Positions 35,790-48,700 of a stretch of DNA of 64,000 bases are shown piece by piece; positions within the stretch are counted from its first letter, which is position 1, and each line of letters starts with the position of its first letter. This DNA is from Psococerastis gibbosa (Eukaryota > Arthropoda > Insecta > Psocodea > Psocidae). The notes beneath the pieces were generated by a model. It saw nothing but the letters and a program-made list of their open reading frames with translations. It searched no databases and was not told where the DNA came from. Position numbers and translations under genes: made by a program. The stretch spans positions 44,284,510-44,348,509 of the forward strand of contig OZ020489.1 in NCBI GenBank assembly GCA_963971405.1, written 5' to 3'.

Positions 35790-35960
35790 CCTTGGGGCCA
35801 CAGCTCGGGGTGACACTCTCGCACCAACCTCTCTCTCCAGACGTCCATGGTCCGTGGCCTTCTTCTGCCAAGTCATTACTGAAACCATTCGCAAGTCAAT
35901 TTCCACCTTGTCTTTCCATCGGTTTCGTGGTCAACTTTCTGCCCTCCATTCGCAGGAAGA
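35790..35960 (-). mobile_element. LINE C-terminal relic
   Basis: On the minus strand RWKDKVEIDLRMVSVMTWQK then KATDHGRLEREVG can be read, a diverged version of the LINE polymerase tail at 2685-2815. It lies downstream of exon B of the b561 gene, possibly in its 3' UTR. Confidence 0.5.
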
Positions 35961-36199
35961 TCTGGAAATATTGCTATGATATTCAATTAACAACCTGCTC
36001 AAGTTAAAGAAATGATTGAAGCTTCCTTAAAATGTCAAAGTAGACTCCCAGAGATTTACCTAATCACTGTCACCTAAAACTGATCCGGAGGATTTCTTGT
36101 TGTATCTTCTCTATTTTTATTAACTTGTTATTCTGTTACGGTATCTATAGCTCATTTTTAAACAAGTAAATAAAATGAGTTTCCCTATGTTGGGTGCCA

Positions 36200-38025
36200 T
36201 TGTAAAAAATAATTTCTTGCATGTGTAGTCACCGATTTGAACTGCCATGTCAAAGCCCACGTTATTGCCAATTTGTATTAATATTTGGACCAATGTTGTT
36301 TAAACAGCTTTTGTGTACAGTTTTCGTATTCACATAGCATGATGATCTATTTAGGTAGATTTTAATAGAATTTTAATATAGAATCCCTATCGTTATAACT
36401 GATCAAAGATCCCTTTCATTCGCATGATATTATTAATGTAGAGCTCAGATCTACAGAAGAACCCTTTTATTCGCAAATGATATTATATTATAATGTATAG
36501 AACGCATATTAAAAGAAATTTTTATTTCTTGCTAAATATAAATTCAGGGGCTGGGAATGCACAATTATTGTTTGATTATGACTCAAAACTTATCTTATCT
36601 TGTTGTTTTATTGATGATTGGTTTTTCATATGGTAGGTCTATAACATTTTTTTAAACCTTGAACTTCTATAGGCTAGTAGGCCTATATTCAACAAAAAAT
36701 TGCCTTGCATCCAAACAAAACAATTCAGTATTAAAATAAGATCTGAAACGTATAAATTATTTAAACAATGTATATTTGAAGTCTCTTTTTGATCGTTTTA
36801 GACTATCAAACTTCGCTAATAATCGGACCTAATATTAATATTATTAATATAATCGCGATTAGTCATGACGTATCTACTGTATATGGAGCATAAGGTACAA
36901 TTTACTAGCAATAGCCTACAAAATGCTAATATTGAAGATGCACATATTCTAAATAGCCTATGGGATTAAACAAAAAAATGCCAAAAATGAACACCTGCTG
37001 CCTAATACTTACTGTGCATTCAGTCTTGTCGGGAAGTTGGAATAATATCTCAGCAACCCTACAATTATGTAGCCTAACTTTTGTAACGAAACAACCCTAT
37101 AACGTCTCAATATTATAAGTAGAAAATAAACGGGGGGGTTTTAAATGACCGTAGGTATCAAATATACGGTACCTACTGTCTAGCTCTAGATTCCGTTTCA
37201 GGTTGTGCATGTGCAAGTACGTTTTTCGCCAGAATATAGGTCAGCATTGTACCAATAATTAACTTTTATTTACTTGTAAAGTAGGCTACAGTACAACATA
37301 TTATTTACTCCGGGATAATAGAATTGTGTAAATATATTTCAATGATATACGGTAGGTATTGATATACAGTATACTGTCTGCTTCATCCTCAAAAATTGTC
37401 TTTAATTTCTATAAAGATGAACTTTTCACATTTGAATGAGCATCATTGTTTGTTAGAGTAGCATACCATACAGGTGATGCTTGAAAATACCTATACAGCA
37501 GTAGATACAATTTTTTGATTGTTTAATTTTTTTATTTAAACTGAAATAGCTTTTTCTTTCGCATATATAGGCTACACTGTAAATTGGAATAATATTTAGT
37601 TATTTTAGCGTAAAAAATATTATTTTATTAAAATTATGAAAAATCGCAACGTTTACACTACTACAGAGCTGTTGATAGCAAAATTGTTTCAAATAAATTT
37701 TGTTAATAAAAGATTTTGCCAGTTTTCAAATGATTGTTAAGGACCTGTGTTCAATTTTATTATTATTATTAGTTTATATAGTGCTGTATTTCAAAATATA
37801 TGAGTGTTTCGATGTAGAGTACATTTATTATTGAATTAAATTAAAGTCGATTTACTTTAAAAGACGACTTTTATCTCACCTCACATTGTATGCGTAGGTA
37901 CCGTGTCATCTACCTATAAAAGTTGAAATTTTAAACTCTATACATGATCGATCTGCATCGCGTTCGGTGAAGTTAGTTCAGTATGCTGGACGTGTTTCTC
38001 CTACTTAATTCACAGATGTAGGCCT
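36200..38025. other. No recognised gene
   Basis: AT-rich intergenic DNA between the b561 and bHLH genes. No coding or element signature was found on either strand. Confidence 0.5.
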
Positions 38026-38400
38026 CAGTGGCGTAAAGAACACCTCCGCGACCCCCGCGGCGGGGGGGGGGGGGCAGCTTTGCTGAGGGGCGCACTTCGG
38101 CTCCCAAGAATAATAAGATAATTTAGAAATCTACGTTTATTTTAATGAAGATATTAAATTTCAATTTGTTGTCCATGTCCATATAAATATAATTATGAAA
38201 TTTAGGAACATTTTTAAAGCATTTCTTCCGGGGGAGACCCCCGGGCCCCCTGCTTGCTGCACTATGAATAAGCTCTCCTTTGTAAGCTTGGTAAAAATTT
38301 ATACTTTGTTGCTGTTAAAATGAGTGAAAACCCCACAATATTACACTTACATTTTCAAATTATTCTCCCGGGGAAAAAATTTCATGCAACCATCCTGCCG
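38026..38400. repeat. hAT-like poly-G element remnant
   Basis: Starts CAGTGGCGTAAAGAACACC with a CCCGCGGCGGGG hairpin and a 14-nt G run, then GGGGGAGACCCCCGGGCCCC and CTCCCGGGGAAAA modules that also occur in the hAT element at 11608. The right end was not resolved. Confidence 0.4.
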
Positions 38401-39099
38401 CGTACAAGTGCAAGAACCCTCGTAAAATATAGTGAATGTTCTCGGAACACTTAAACATGCTGCGAGAAGTTATCCATATAAAGATTTCAGCACAATGCGG
38501 CTGGCGCTAATTTCCAAAAAATTGCTACCTTGAGACAAGTGTGAAAGTAGCCACAAGAACCACAAAAAAGGGCTCCCATCCACAAACTGCAAACATGTTA
38601 CAGTAGATGAAAATAAAAATTAAACTGACAATGTTGAAGAATGAGGTACTTAGACCTATGCTTAGTTATTTCGTATTACTTATACGAGTAGGTACATTAC
38701 CTTTATTAAGTTACAATGAGTTCGCAAGGAAATTTTTACTCTAGTTAAGAACACTATCCCACCCCCCCTACAAGAAAAAATCCTGGCTACGGACTTAGAT
38801 TGGCCTACCTAGCTCGATAAGGGCAGGTCCCCCACTTCCAAGTGTGGCACTGGGTAGGTACCACAGTAGGCCTACGCTATTTTATTGCGTAATGTGTTGA
38901 AGAACTACAATTATTATACTTACACTAAAAATAATTACTGAAACAGACTATTGTGTGCTTTTGGTATGATGTTTAGGTTATCATTCCGCCCTTGGCGATG
39001 CTTCAGAAACAACCATAACTGCTGTCTACTAATACTGTATTATAGTAGGTACATATTGTAGTTTACCTATTAACGATAAGTAAGCCATTTTTCTTTTAT

Positions 39100-39275
39100 T
39101 TTTTTTTTAAAAAGATTAATCGCTTACAAACAATTTAATGAATGTATCCAATTTACCTTTTCAGTCGCCTCTGTACGTTATTACCTGTGATGAGTACGAC
39201 ACGACTGCATGGCGTGTAAAGACTCGCTCAAGTGCAAGCACGTTACCACCTGGCCATCGAAGTCGTATTTAAATA
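39100..39275 (-). repeat. SINE-like repeat, family B copy 3
   Basis: On the minus strand CGACTTCGATGGCCAGGTGG, TAACGTGCTTGCACTTG, TGCAGTCGTGTCGTACTC and AAATTGTTTGTAAGCGATTA follow the family order, with a T/A-rich end at 39100. It ends about 340 bp upstream of the bHLH gene's uORF. Confidence 0.55.
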
Positions 39276-39604
39276 GTGGCTTTTATTTTAAAAGATGAGA
39301 ACATATGTAAGCATTTTAAAATAATTTTGATATTCTGTTTTACCCCCAAATTGAATGAAAAAATGAAAAAAAAAACAATTATTAAGACAAACTCTCTTAA
39401 CATAACTTTCAAAAGTCAAAACATTATGGCGCCTTTTTGAAAGTCGGCTTTGAACCTTTTTTTTGCTGTAAGAGAAACAAATTTAGTAACAGTTAAATTA
39501 AATTTTACACTTTAAACTGAAATGTAGTATAAGTAAAAAGTTAAATATGTTTTTTTCAGTAACTTTTGCGACAAAAGTTGCTAACTTGACTGTTTGTTTA
39601 CATT

Positions 39605-39640
39605 GCAGCCAAAATGGCCGCCCAATCAAGTAAAATATAA
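39605..39640 (+). promoter_or_regulatory. Upstream ORF / YY1-like site before the bHLH gene
   Basis: GCCAAAATGGCCGCC combines a strong start context with a motif resembling the YY1 site (CCAAnATGGC) found at some animal promoters. If transcribed, the ATG at 39614 opens a complete 8-codon frame (MAAQSSKI, stop ending at 39640), 31 bp before the main ATG at 39672. It is in a different frame and ends before it. This is inference from sequence only. Confidence 0.4.
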
Positions 39641-39671
39641 TTCAATTTTTTAGTTTATTAATTAAATAACA

Positions 39672-39706
39672 ATGTCAGGCAAAGCTAAAAGACCTAAAAA
39701 GCAATC
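39672..39706 (+). CDS. USF3: USF3-like exon 1 (start codon)
   Basis: ATG at 39672 (context ACAATGT) encodes MSGKAKRPKKQ plus two bases of a Ser codon. The donor GTAAGT is at 39707. It was chosen as the start because it is the nearest upstream ATG with a donor whose phase fits exon 2. It carries a basic patch. Confidence 0.6.
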
Positions 39707-42700
39707 GTAAGTAGCCTTCATCTACTATTTGAAACGTATAATAGTAAAAGTTAGGTTGAAATTCTGGGGCGGCTGGCATAAGTATTTCAAACACTGCCGA
39801 CCCTATTAGTAGGATATACTAGATGGAGGTTTCATAAAATTTTAATTTTGTGTTGGGCTACTCACCAATTTAAATAAATGCAGTTTTTTCATGACAAATG
39901 CTGCCACTTCAGCAGCTTGACAGCTTAAAAATTAGCCAATAGTATAAAATAGGGTTGCCAGATTTACAAAACATAAAAACTGGACAGGGAGTCATTGGGC
40001 TATCGCTATTCTATCTAGTGTAAATTTTTCTAAGAAAAAGTGATGTTATCTAGTCTTAAATTTAGTGAATTTTGAGGAACTTTCTATCATAATAGCTATT
40101 ATCAGATTTTTAAAATTGTTTCGTTCTACCCTCTAGATTTTTTTTTTGTGCACTTGAGCCAAAAACATTTATATTTTCCCCGGATGGAGGTGCGAAAAAC
40201 CGGACACCTGGCAACTCTTGCATATAACTTAAAACTCCTAGTTGTTGTAGCTTTTCCCATAAACTCTCCCTAAGCTTTGGTTAGCATGAAGTTAAGTTTA
40301 TTCCACTTTGGTGGGTCTATGCCTTTCATTGCATTGTAATAATTCTGTTGTTTCAGACCGAGGCCTAGGTCTAAACCATCACCAGATAAATGTCCAAAGG
40401 TTTGGGAAAAAAACAGGCGGGAGAAAATGAAAGAGATGTTTGAGGAACTTAGTCGTCTGCTGCCTATGCATGACCCCGCAAAGCCTTCGTCAAGAATAAA
40501 AATAGTGCAAGATGCGCTCTGTTACATAAGGGAGCTTCAAGCCCAGAATGAGGACCTTCTTAATGGTGGATTCGATGAAGTCCATCGTAAGTCATAGAAT
40601 CAGCCGCACGAGTTTACAGCTTACATCTTTAAGCTATTCTCAACTAAGCCAGAATAATTTGCACATTTTTACAGGAGAGCAACTTATAATTGCATCACTT
40701 TGTAGGAAATAGTCAACGACGATAGCCTGCGTTGCATAATATTAAGTAATAGTAAAACCTTTGTTCCTTTAAAGGGGTCGTTACAACCATCCATGGAACA
40801 GTCTAATGATAATGATTCTCTCCATTGCATACTACAATAAGATCCAAGTTAGCGGCAAGTATGATCGCCATCCTCTCGGGTAAATCAGGTTCGAGCCTCC
40901 CTCAGGCTAGAAAATGTTGAACGTTGCTGAAAATAGAATGAAAGGAAGGAAATTGTCTTTATTTTCCATTTTGGCGAATTTTGTGCCAAGCTTCTCAAGC
41001 AGTTCTTGCTAGGGAAAGGCTTGTCTTGTGTTGTAAATATATCACTTTGGGGGAGGGTGGGAAACATTGGCCGCCATCAGTCTTTATAGTCTCCTATCGC
41101 GTGGTCACAACCGCACACCTGTTGTCGCTTTATTTATTTACTTAATTACAGTGTTACCTCAACAAATAAGGCTTAGACTCTTCAACAACTTACTGCGTTC
41201 CTTAAAATATTCCAATATTACTGAATCGAAATTCAGAAATGGGGTGAAAGCATTGCAGGGTGGTGTTCTTACTCCGTGAACGAGTTCATGGAGTGTGAAA
41301 ACTACAATAGGTATACAATTGTATGCTGTTCTAGATTTTTTTGTTTATGATGGTGCAAAACGCTTGTTTTTTTTTTATAACTTAAATGGCTAATGGATAG
41401 TAAATGAAAATGAATGATGGCCTATTATATATTATAATATTGACTATTAGCTATGTAATTCTTTCAGGAAAAAAATTGGAAAGCTGGAAGAGGCGAGTCA
41501 AGGAGCTGTTGAGTCGCGTCGATCAGCTGACTGACATCCTTCGGGCTGCCAATATTCCCGTTCCCCCTCTGGCCCTGGATGGCGTCCCCACATGGACCAA
41601 AACTCAGCCTAAACACTGGACCGACAAGCTTTCTATTCCTGGAGATAAAGTGGAAGAGGTAAGTAATTATATATTAGCCACCAAATACGTTCGGCAACCT
41701 TAAATTTCATCATATTACCTTCAAGTGTTATACAACACATGCAACAAACACCATAAACACGCTCCAATCAGTGCTTGTGTTCAAAAGAGTCCCCGTATAA
41801 TAGAATTAAAAAAGCATGCGTCAACTGGTATCATCAATTATTTAATACAATTATATTAATAACAGTCATCGTCTACATAATCGACTCCTGTTACCTGGGG
41901 GTCTCCAATCCGGATTTCTGACCATTATGGTTCCAGTCCCACTCTTGACATTCTTCAATCCAGTTTCTGTGGCCCTTGCTTGGTCTTCCTCATCTTCGTG
42001 TATCCCCCATCTCTCCTCCCTACCTCTTATTTCCTCAACCATTTTCCAACCGCTTCTTTCCTGATCTTATCCCTTGTAATTAATCTGGTATAATCCGAAA
42101 TTATGCAACTTCTCCATAGTCGTACTTTGCTTTGTCATGCTAACGTGAACTATAAGCAGTGCCATGTGTTCTCCGTATTCTAGGCATTACACCCCTAAAT
42201 TTCCAACGTATTTCAGTATTACTGTATTTTAATCCCTTGTACTATACTTCCAGGTATTGGAGCAAATTGCTGAGGCTAAACGAAGGAGGAAGCAATCGGA
42301 GAGTGCCAAAAATCAATTGAATAAGAGACAAAAGAACGATGGGGACAAAGGAAATACTACCACCAAGGTAAGCAACAGCAGCAAAGAAAATCAGCCTTCG
42401 CCGAAGGCCAACAACGCTACGCAAACAACAAAAAACGAAAAGAAACATGTCAAAGTATCGAAAACTATCGTACCTCCGTGTAAAACAGGTAGTGTTCCAC
42501 CACTTCCGCCTTCTTGTATAGTTACAAGTGCGCCACCCACTGCTAGTCTACTGCAGGGTAGTATTATGACCAGCATACCGCAGGGTAGTATTATGACCCC
42601 CTTACCGCAGCCTAGCACTTTTCTGCTAACTAGTCAAGGTAGTCTCTTGCCAGTTCTCACCCCGAATGCGAATTTGCTTACACCTGTTGTTATAAATAAA

Positions 42701-45700
42701 CCGCCCATGCTCGTCGTTCAGCAACCTACTGTTGCCAAATCTTTACCACTTATCTTAGCTAGGCCGCCACTTAATAAGCGTAGAATTCAGCGTGAATCCA
42801 CCGTAATGACTTTTTCAAATCGATTACCAATTCCAGCGCTTTCGAGTCATTCACATACGCGGCGAAGTGGTAAATGTATAGCTCATAAAACGCAGGGAAA
42901 GGCAGCCGCTGCAATTATTATTAATGCACCAGCTGTTACTTCTTCGCCAGCATGCAAATCTGTTAGTTTAATTAATGAAACGGGCAAAGAAGGGGCAATA
43001 AGTAAGGTAGAAGAAGTTGTCAATGTTGTGGTGCCTACTGAAAACAAAGAAAATAAAGCGGGCGAGGAGAACTTAAAGGAATCAGGAGACGCAACATCAA
43101 TTACTGCATCAAAGACGGCGATATCTGAGGAAGCGCTACCTATACCTTCTTCTGCTGACGCAAATTCGGTAGGAAATAAATTAGAAGACGTATTAATGTC
43201 TAAAAATGACTTGCCAATTGATAAAGATAGTGAGTCAATGCCTCGTGACATCCAGGGCGTTTCAAGGTCATCCCAAAATATATGCTCATTAACTGTATCC
43301 GCAATTGTTGATAAGAATGCGAAAACATCAGATGTTTCAGACGTAACTAATGCAGAACCGATAAATACGAGTACTAGTAGTGTCCACTCGTCCAGTGATA
43401 ATTTAATTGAACGTTCTGTTTCTGACAACATCCATATCGAGCCTAAAAAAATGGAGGGTAATAATAGTGATGCAGATACAGATGCTTTGTTGCAAAGTAA
43501 TCTTCGAGTTTCAAAAGCTCCTTCGCCAAGTTCTTTGACTCACGGGTTGGAGCAATCATCTTCACGAGCAGTAATGAATAAGGTAGAACAGAATCAGTCT
43601 AATTCATCTTCTGAGTCGAGAATATTATCATCGGGTAATATGGTGACAACAGTGCTAAGTAACAATAATCCTATCGAAACTTCCAGCGCTGATTCTATTC
43701 AGCAGACTTCAGCATGCCCACTAATGTCTCATAGAGTTGCAGATCCCAAAGGCACGGCCGTTACCAATGATTCGATTGTTCCAGTTTATCCAAAATCGTT
43801 GTTTTGCCTGGATAACAAAGCATTAGCTATGACACAAGCTACAACTTCTAAGACTTTCGGGCCACCACATCCAGTAGCACAATCTAAATCATTTGTAAAT
43901 TCTGCAACTCTCCCATTTAGTTCTGTTCCTCCGATGTCCCAAAAAGCGTCAGAGAGTTCTCTAAAGCTTGTATTACCAATAATTTCAAGCAACAGCTTAA
44001 TTTCTTCTCCAAAACACACAGGCTATAACCAATGTAATTCGTCCGATGCAATAGTGTCTTCAAATGTTATGAAGTCCGTGGTTCCGTGTTCTAGTAATGC
44101 AACGCAGACCTCCTCTTCTATTACTCCAATGATGCCAAGCCCGTATGCGCCAATAACATCAGCAACTCCGGCTCATTCGTCCACTCAATCAGCAGCTATC
44201 CCTCCAATTCCTTTATTTAGTTCCCAAGGCATCAATGTAGAGTGCCTGACTCCTCAATTACCATTCAATTCAATTATTTCTTCTAGTGCTATAAAATCTA
44301 TTCAGTCGAGCCAGCCGCTGATTTGCCCAACCTCTGCTGGTTTAACTTCTGCTTGCTCACAATCGTTGGCACTTCCAATGCATAATTTTTCTTTTGCTCA
44401 AACATCAGTCAGCTCGAAAGTACCCTGTGATTCACTGACTTTTACAAATCAAGCGCTAAATTTTACCACTACAGCAACTATCCCCATTAATAGTAAAGTA
44501 TCTGCTGCTCATTCATATAACTTTATGAATCCCGAAACTTCAGTTTACTTTAGTACTACATCACCAGCTTGTTCTTCCTCTCAGTCTATAATTTACTCCA
44601 ACATCTCAGAAACAATATCAGCGAATTACCGAACACCCAGTGCGATTCCCCCTCTTAATAGTTCAGATCTGCCAAAATCGTCAATTCCCTCTACTGTCCC
44701 GACATCTCTTTTGTCTCTCAATGGATTGAATGTTACTTATAAAATGACGGAATCTAGTCGTCTTAATTCTCAGACAGGGCTAGGGACAGGACCGACATTT
44801 TCTAATACCCAGACTTTGCCAGACTCCGTGAAGACTACCCGCCATTCTGCGTTTGGAGATCATGCAAGTCCCTCCAGTCAAGCATTATTTAACTATGCAA
44901 ACGCGTATAAAACAGCCCCTACCATTCAATCTTCGACATCGCAAATGATGCACGTTAATCCTACAATTTCTTCCCAGTCATCACAAACATATCAATCCGA
45001 AAACCTTGCTAATACAGACTATAAATCGTACATTGGCAAGATGTCAGTTGCCACAGTTTCTTCCTCTCAACCATTACTTTATCCCAAGGAAACTAATACC
45101 ATAATCGCTACTTCTTCCCAGCCTGGCAATCCTATGCCTGTAACAGGCACTCCACGTAGCATGAAGATACCGGACGATAAATCAAAGATTTTTATCTCGC
45201 CTGCTTATTCAACATCTTTGCACTCTGTAACTATGATACCAAGCGCCTACGATAGTGAGGGCGCCAAGAAAATTGCAAATCCAGCCAATTCTTTACCTCA
45301 CAGTGGAACTTGTTCCATGTTACCAGACATCGTTCCTGTAACAACTCAAGTCCCTACATCATTAGTGGAAAGTCAAAACTCTCCTCCCAAAGGAGATCGT
45401 ATGAAAGAATCTTCAGCTACAGACAGACTGCTAAGCTACGGCTTAAATCATTCTAGTACTCCTTCAAACGAAATGTCCACCTTTGCTAGTAAGGCAAACT
45501 CGACTCCAGACATGTTTCCTAACCCAAGTTTGCCGCATTCGTTTTCTAATCCCGCGTCCAAAAGCATGCCTCCTCCTGCTGTGGACTGTACCAGGCCCAC
45601 AACGCAATTTACAGCAGCATCCTGGTCAAATATGACCCAGAGTGGAACATCTACTTCTGTCCCGACTACGGAAGTTTCTTGGCCTCATATTAGCGCGTTA

Positions 45701-48700
45701 AGAACCCCTAATATTCCCCCAGTTTCTGGGAGTGAAAATTCTTGGCTACTCAAGTCCGTGAACGCTTCGTTCAATGATGGAACTAAATCATTAGCTCCTC
45801 CATTATCAACTACCTCTTCATCTTGGAGACCTAACGAATTATTTTGGGGCTCTGAAAATTGGGTAGTGAATAGTTCTTGCAAAGAATTGGCACCCCCGCT
45901 TCCTAAGAAATCCAAACAGGCAGAGAAAATCAGTGCTGGTGGGACCAAGCCATCTACTGTAGCAAATATTGGAGTACCCAATGACGCCATTCAATGGCCA
46001 ATGAGCTCCTCTTCAGTTGAAATAGCAGGCAGTCATATAGGAATGTACCCCTTCTCATCCAGTAGCGGACTGTATTCTACCCCTTTGTCGTTGCCAGTTT
46101 CTGAAGGAACGTGGGCAGCAAGCGTACCGGTAGCTAAACCGTTTATTCCAGATAGTATTATACCTGTTCCTACAATTAATTCCAATAAATCTAAGTTAAA
46201 TTCGTCTCCCATTTCAACCAAAACACAAGTCAAGGAATCGACTTATTACACTCCCGCAATACCATATTTACCACCGGTTACAAATTACTGCTCTCAGGAG
46301 TTCTCCAAAGATCATTTCTATTCAAATAATTCTACATTTTTTGATCCTCGTGCGGTCTCTGTGCCGTCCTCAAATCAATCTAATTATTCAAAGTCCAATG
46401 CCAAACAGTCAGTGCGTACGTCAGCTTCTAAATCTTTTTCAAGCAATTCCAATCCCGTTTCTGTTATAGCATCTACAAAAAGTGCAGATATTATTAGACA
46501 AACTTCCAGCTCCTCTAAAGACAGATCAAGTTTTATAGGGTCTACATCCACACCAACATATATACTATCCTCCTGTTCCAAAGTGTCTGCCAACGATACG
46601 TTTTATCCGGCATGTCACTATACTGTTGCCGATTCGAATTTATATAATCCCTTCACAGAAAATAGTTACACATCTTCCCTTCTAAAGCAGACATTGCCAG
46701 AAAATCCCCCATATGGTGTTAATTTTTCGAATGCTTATCCTAACGATGGAAATTCCAAGGCATCCTACCATATGAATGTCACCAAATCTTTGCTGAATAA
46801 CTCTCCTTATGCACTGCCTCCTTTTAAAACATCCACGAATGAGAGTTATTACACAGGCGTGCCAACATACTCGAATAGTGCCCCGACTATTACTCCTAGT
46901 GAACAAACTGTGTATGCTAATAGTCTTCCGAAGTCAGTTAGCTCAGAGTTGAGACCAGGTGTTTGCCAATCTTCTTCGTCAACAACGTTAACGTCATTGA
47001 AAGTGCCAGGGAACGAAAAAGCAGTAGTTGAAAAAGGGTTAACTCAAGTTTCGGGTGTCAAAAGTGCCCAGTCAAATTATCCAGTTAAGACACAACTAGC
47101 TACACTTCCAGTTGCCAATTCTGCCTCCGCTGAGGAAAAACTGCATTCTGTACCTTCATCGAAGTGTGGCACGTTGGCATCAGGTTCAGCTGCTGTTAAA
47201 ACCAATATATCTGTGCCACCGTGGAATCCTCAGTACTTAAGTCAAGTCCCACCAATCAGTAATGCTTCGGACAATTCAGGACATTGGGGACAGGCAGATT
47301 ATGGTTTATGTTCGACTGAGAACAAGGACAGTCGATCTAAGCAGCCCATTAACTGGATGACAGAGCCGGAAGCTCGAAGTGATATCATTTGTCAACCAAA
47401 TGATCCTTTCCAGTCTAGGTGTCAGACCACGTTTGATAAAAAGGATTCGCAGAACATTTTTGACTATTGTGTATCCGAAGACGATATCGGAAAGGGCAAA
47501 AGTAGCAAAAAGGATAATGAACCGGCTAGTCAAGATTTCTTCAGTTGGACTCCGGTTAAAGTTGATCCTCTGGTAGTGTCGGGAACACTACCAACGCTTG
47601 TCGGTGATCTCGCGCTGGGAGGTGATCCACTTCCTAGTAAGAGGGGCAAAAGTGCAATATTTCTTCCAGATAGGTATTCCAGTCCGCGTTGCAGTAAAGA
47701 AAACAAGACTATTGTTAATCCTCAAGAGCCCTTCACTAATTTGTCCAAGAATATCTTCGATTTCGCTCAGAGTGACATTCCAAAGTCGTCATCTACAGAG
47801 ACAATAGTTCTTAAAAACATTTTCGAACTGCCTGCGCCACTAGTTGGGAAACAGAAGCCATCTCAAGCGCAAAATTCGTTCTTATCTGTTAGCCAATTAG
47901 TGGATTCACACAATTTGGAGCCCAATGTGGAGAAAAACGAATATTCTTACTATACGCAAAAGCCAGGAAAGGCAAAGCGAAGTAGTGGTTGGAAATGTAA
48001 CGAGAAAAAGTGTCAGCAGACTGCTAAGAATGGCAGCAGCTATTCTGCCGAGGCATTGCTGCGGTCGCAAGACGTAATACCTACCGAGCCTGACTTTAAT
48101 GTTTCCAGTTCTGCTGCGTTTCCCATTGATTTTCCACCTGAAGCTTCACTTATCGACACTTCTGAAGTAACACCTGGGCAGTTGCACAGTAAGCCAAAGT
48201 CGTATAGCCAGAGGATCCGGAAACAAGACTGCTGGAAGGGTCAAGATTTACGGCAAGGCCCAGCAATAAATCTACCGCCCATAACTTCAGTGCAGCAGTA
48301 CCCGGGGAAACCTGTAGATTCGATGTCATTGCCGTTTCCGTATTTACCAGACCCACGGCTATCAGCACCACCTCTACCTCCTTGCGGCGCCCCTATGGCA
48401 TTTCCCCGTTTTCCTACCAACCCTTCAACTGCTCCTTTGCTCGCACCTCCAGGGTTTCAGCAACGAAAACCAGAACCTAGTGGCGTTCATTTCTCGGGCA
48501 TTTTCCCCTCATCTCCTGGACGACCGCCAGGGCAAACTGATGGCTCCTCCTCAAGGTATCCAGGTCCAAAGAAACCTTACAGCTATCCGCGTTCTAACAA
48601 AGCTGTGTTCCCTCCGTTTAGTCCTTCCTTTTCCAGTGACGGGTCTAGAAAGTCCGCCGTTAAAACGCAAACCACTCCTGTGTCTTTTCCAGCTCCTGCT

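Noticed and set aside
42883-43431. 182-codon open frame on the minus strand
   Set aside because: Lies antisense to the long USF3-like exon. Its low-complexity composition mirrors the real coding strand, and it has no family signature.
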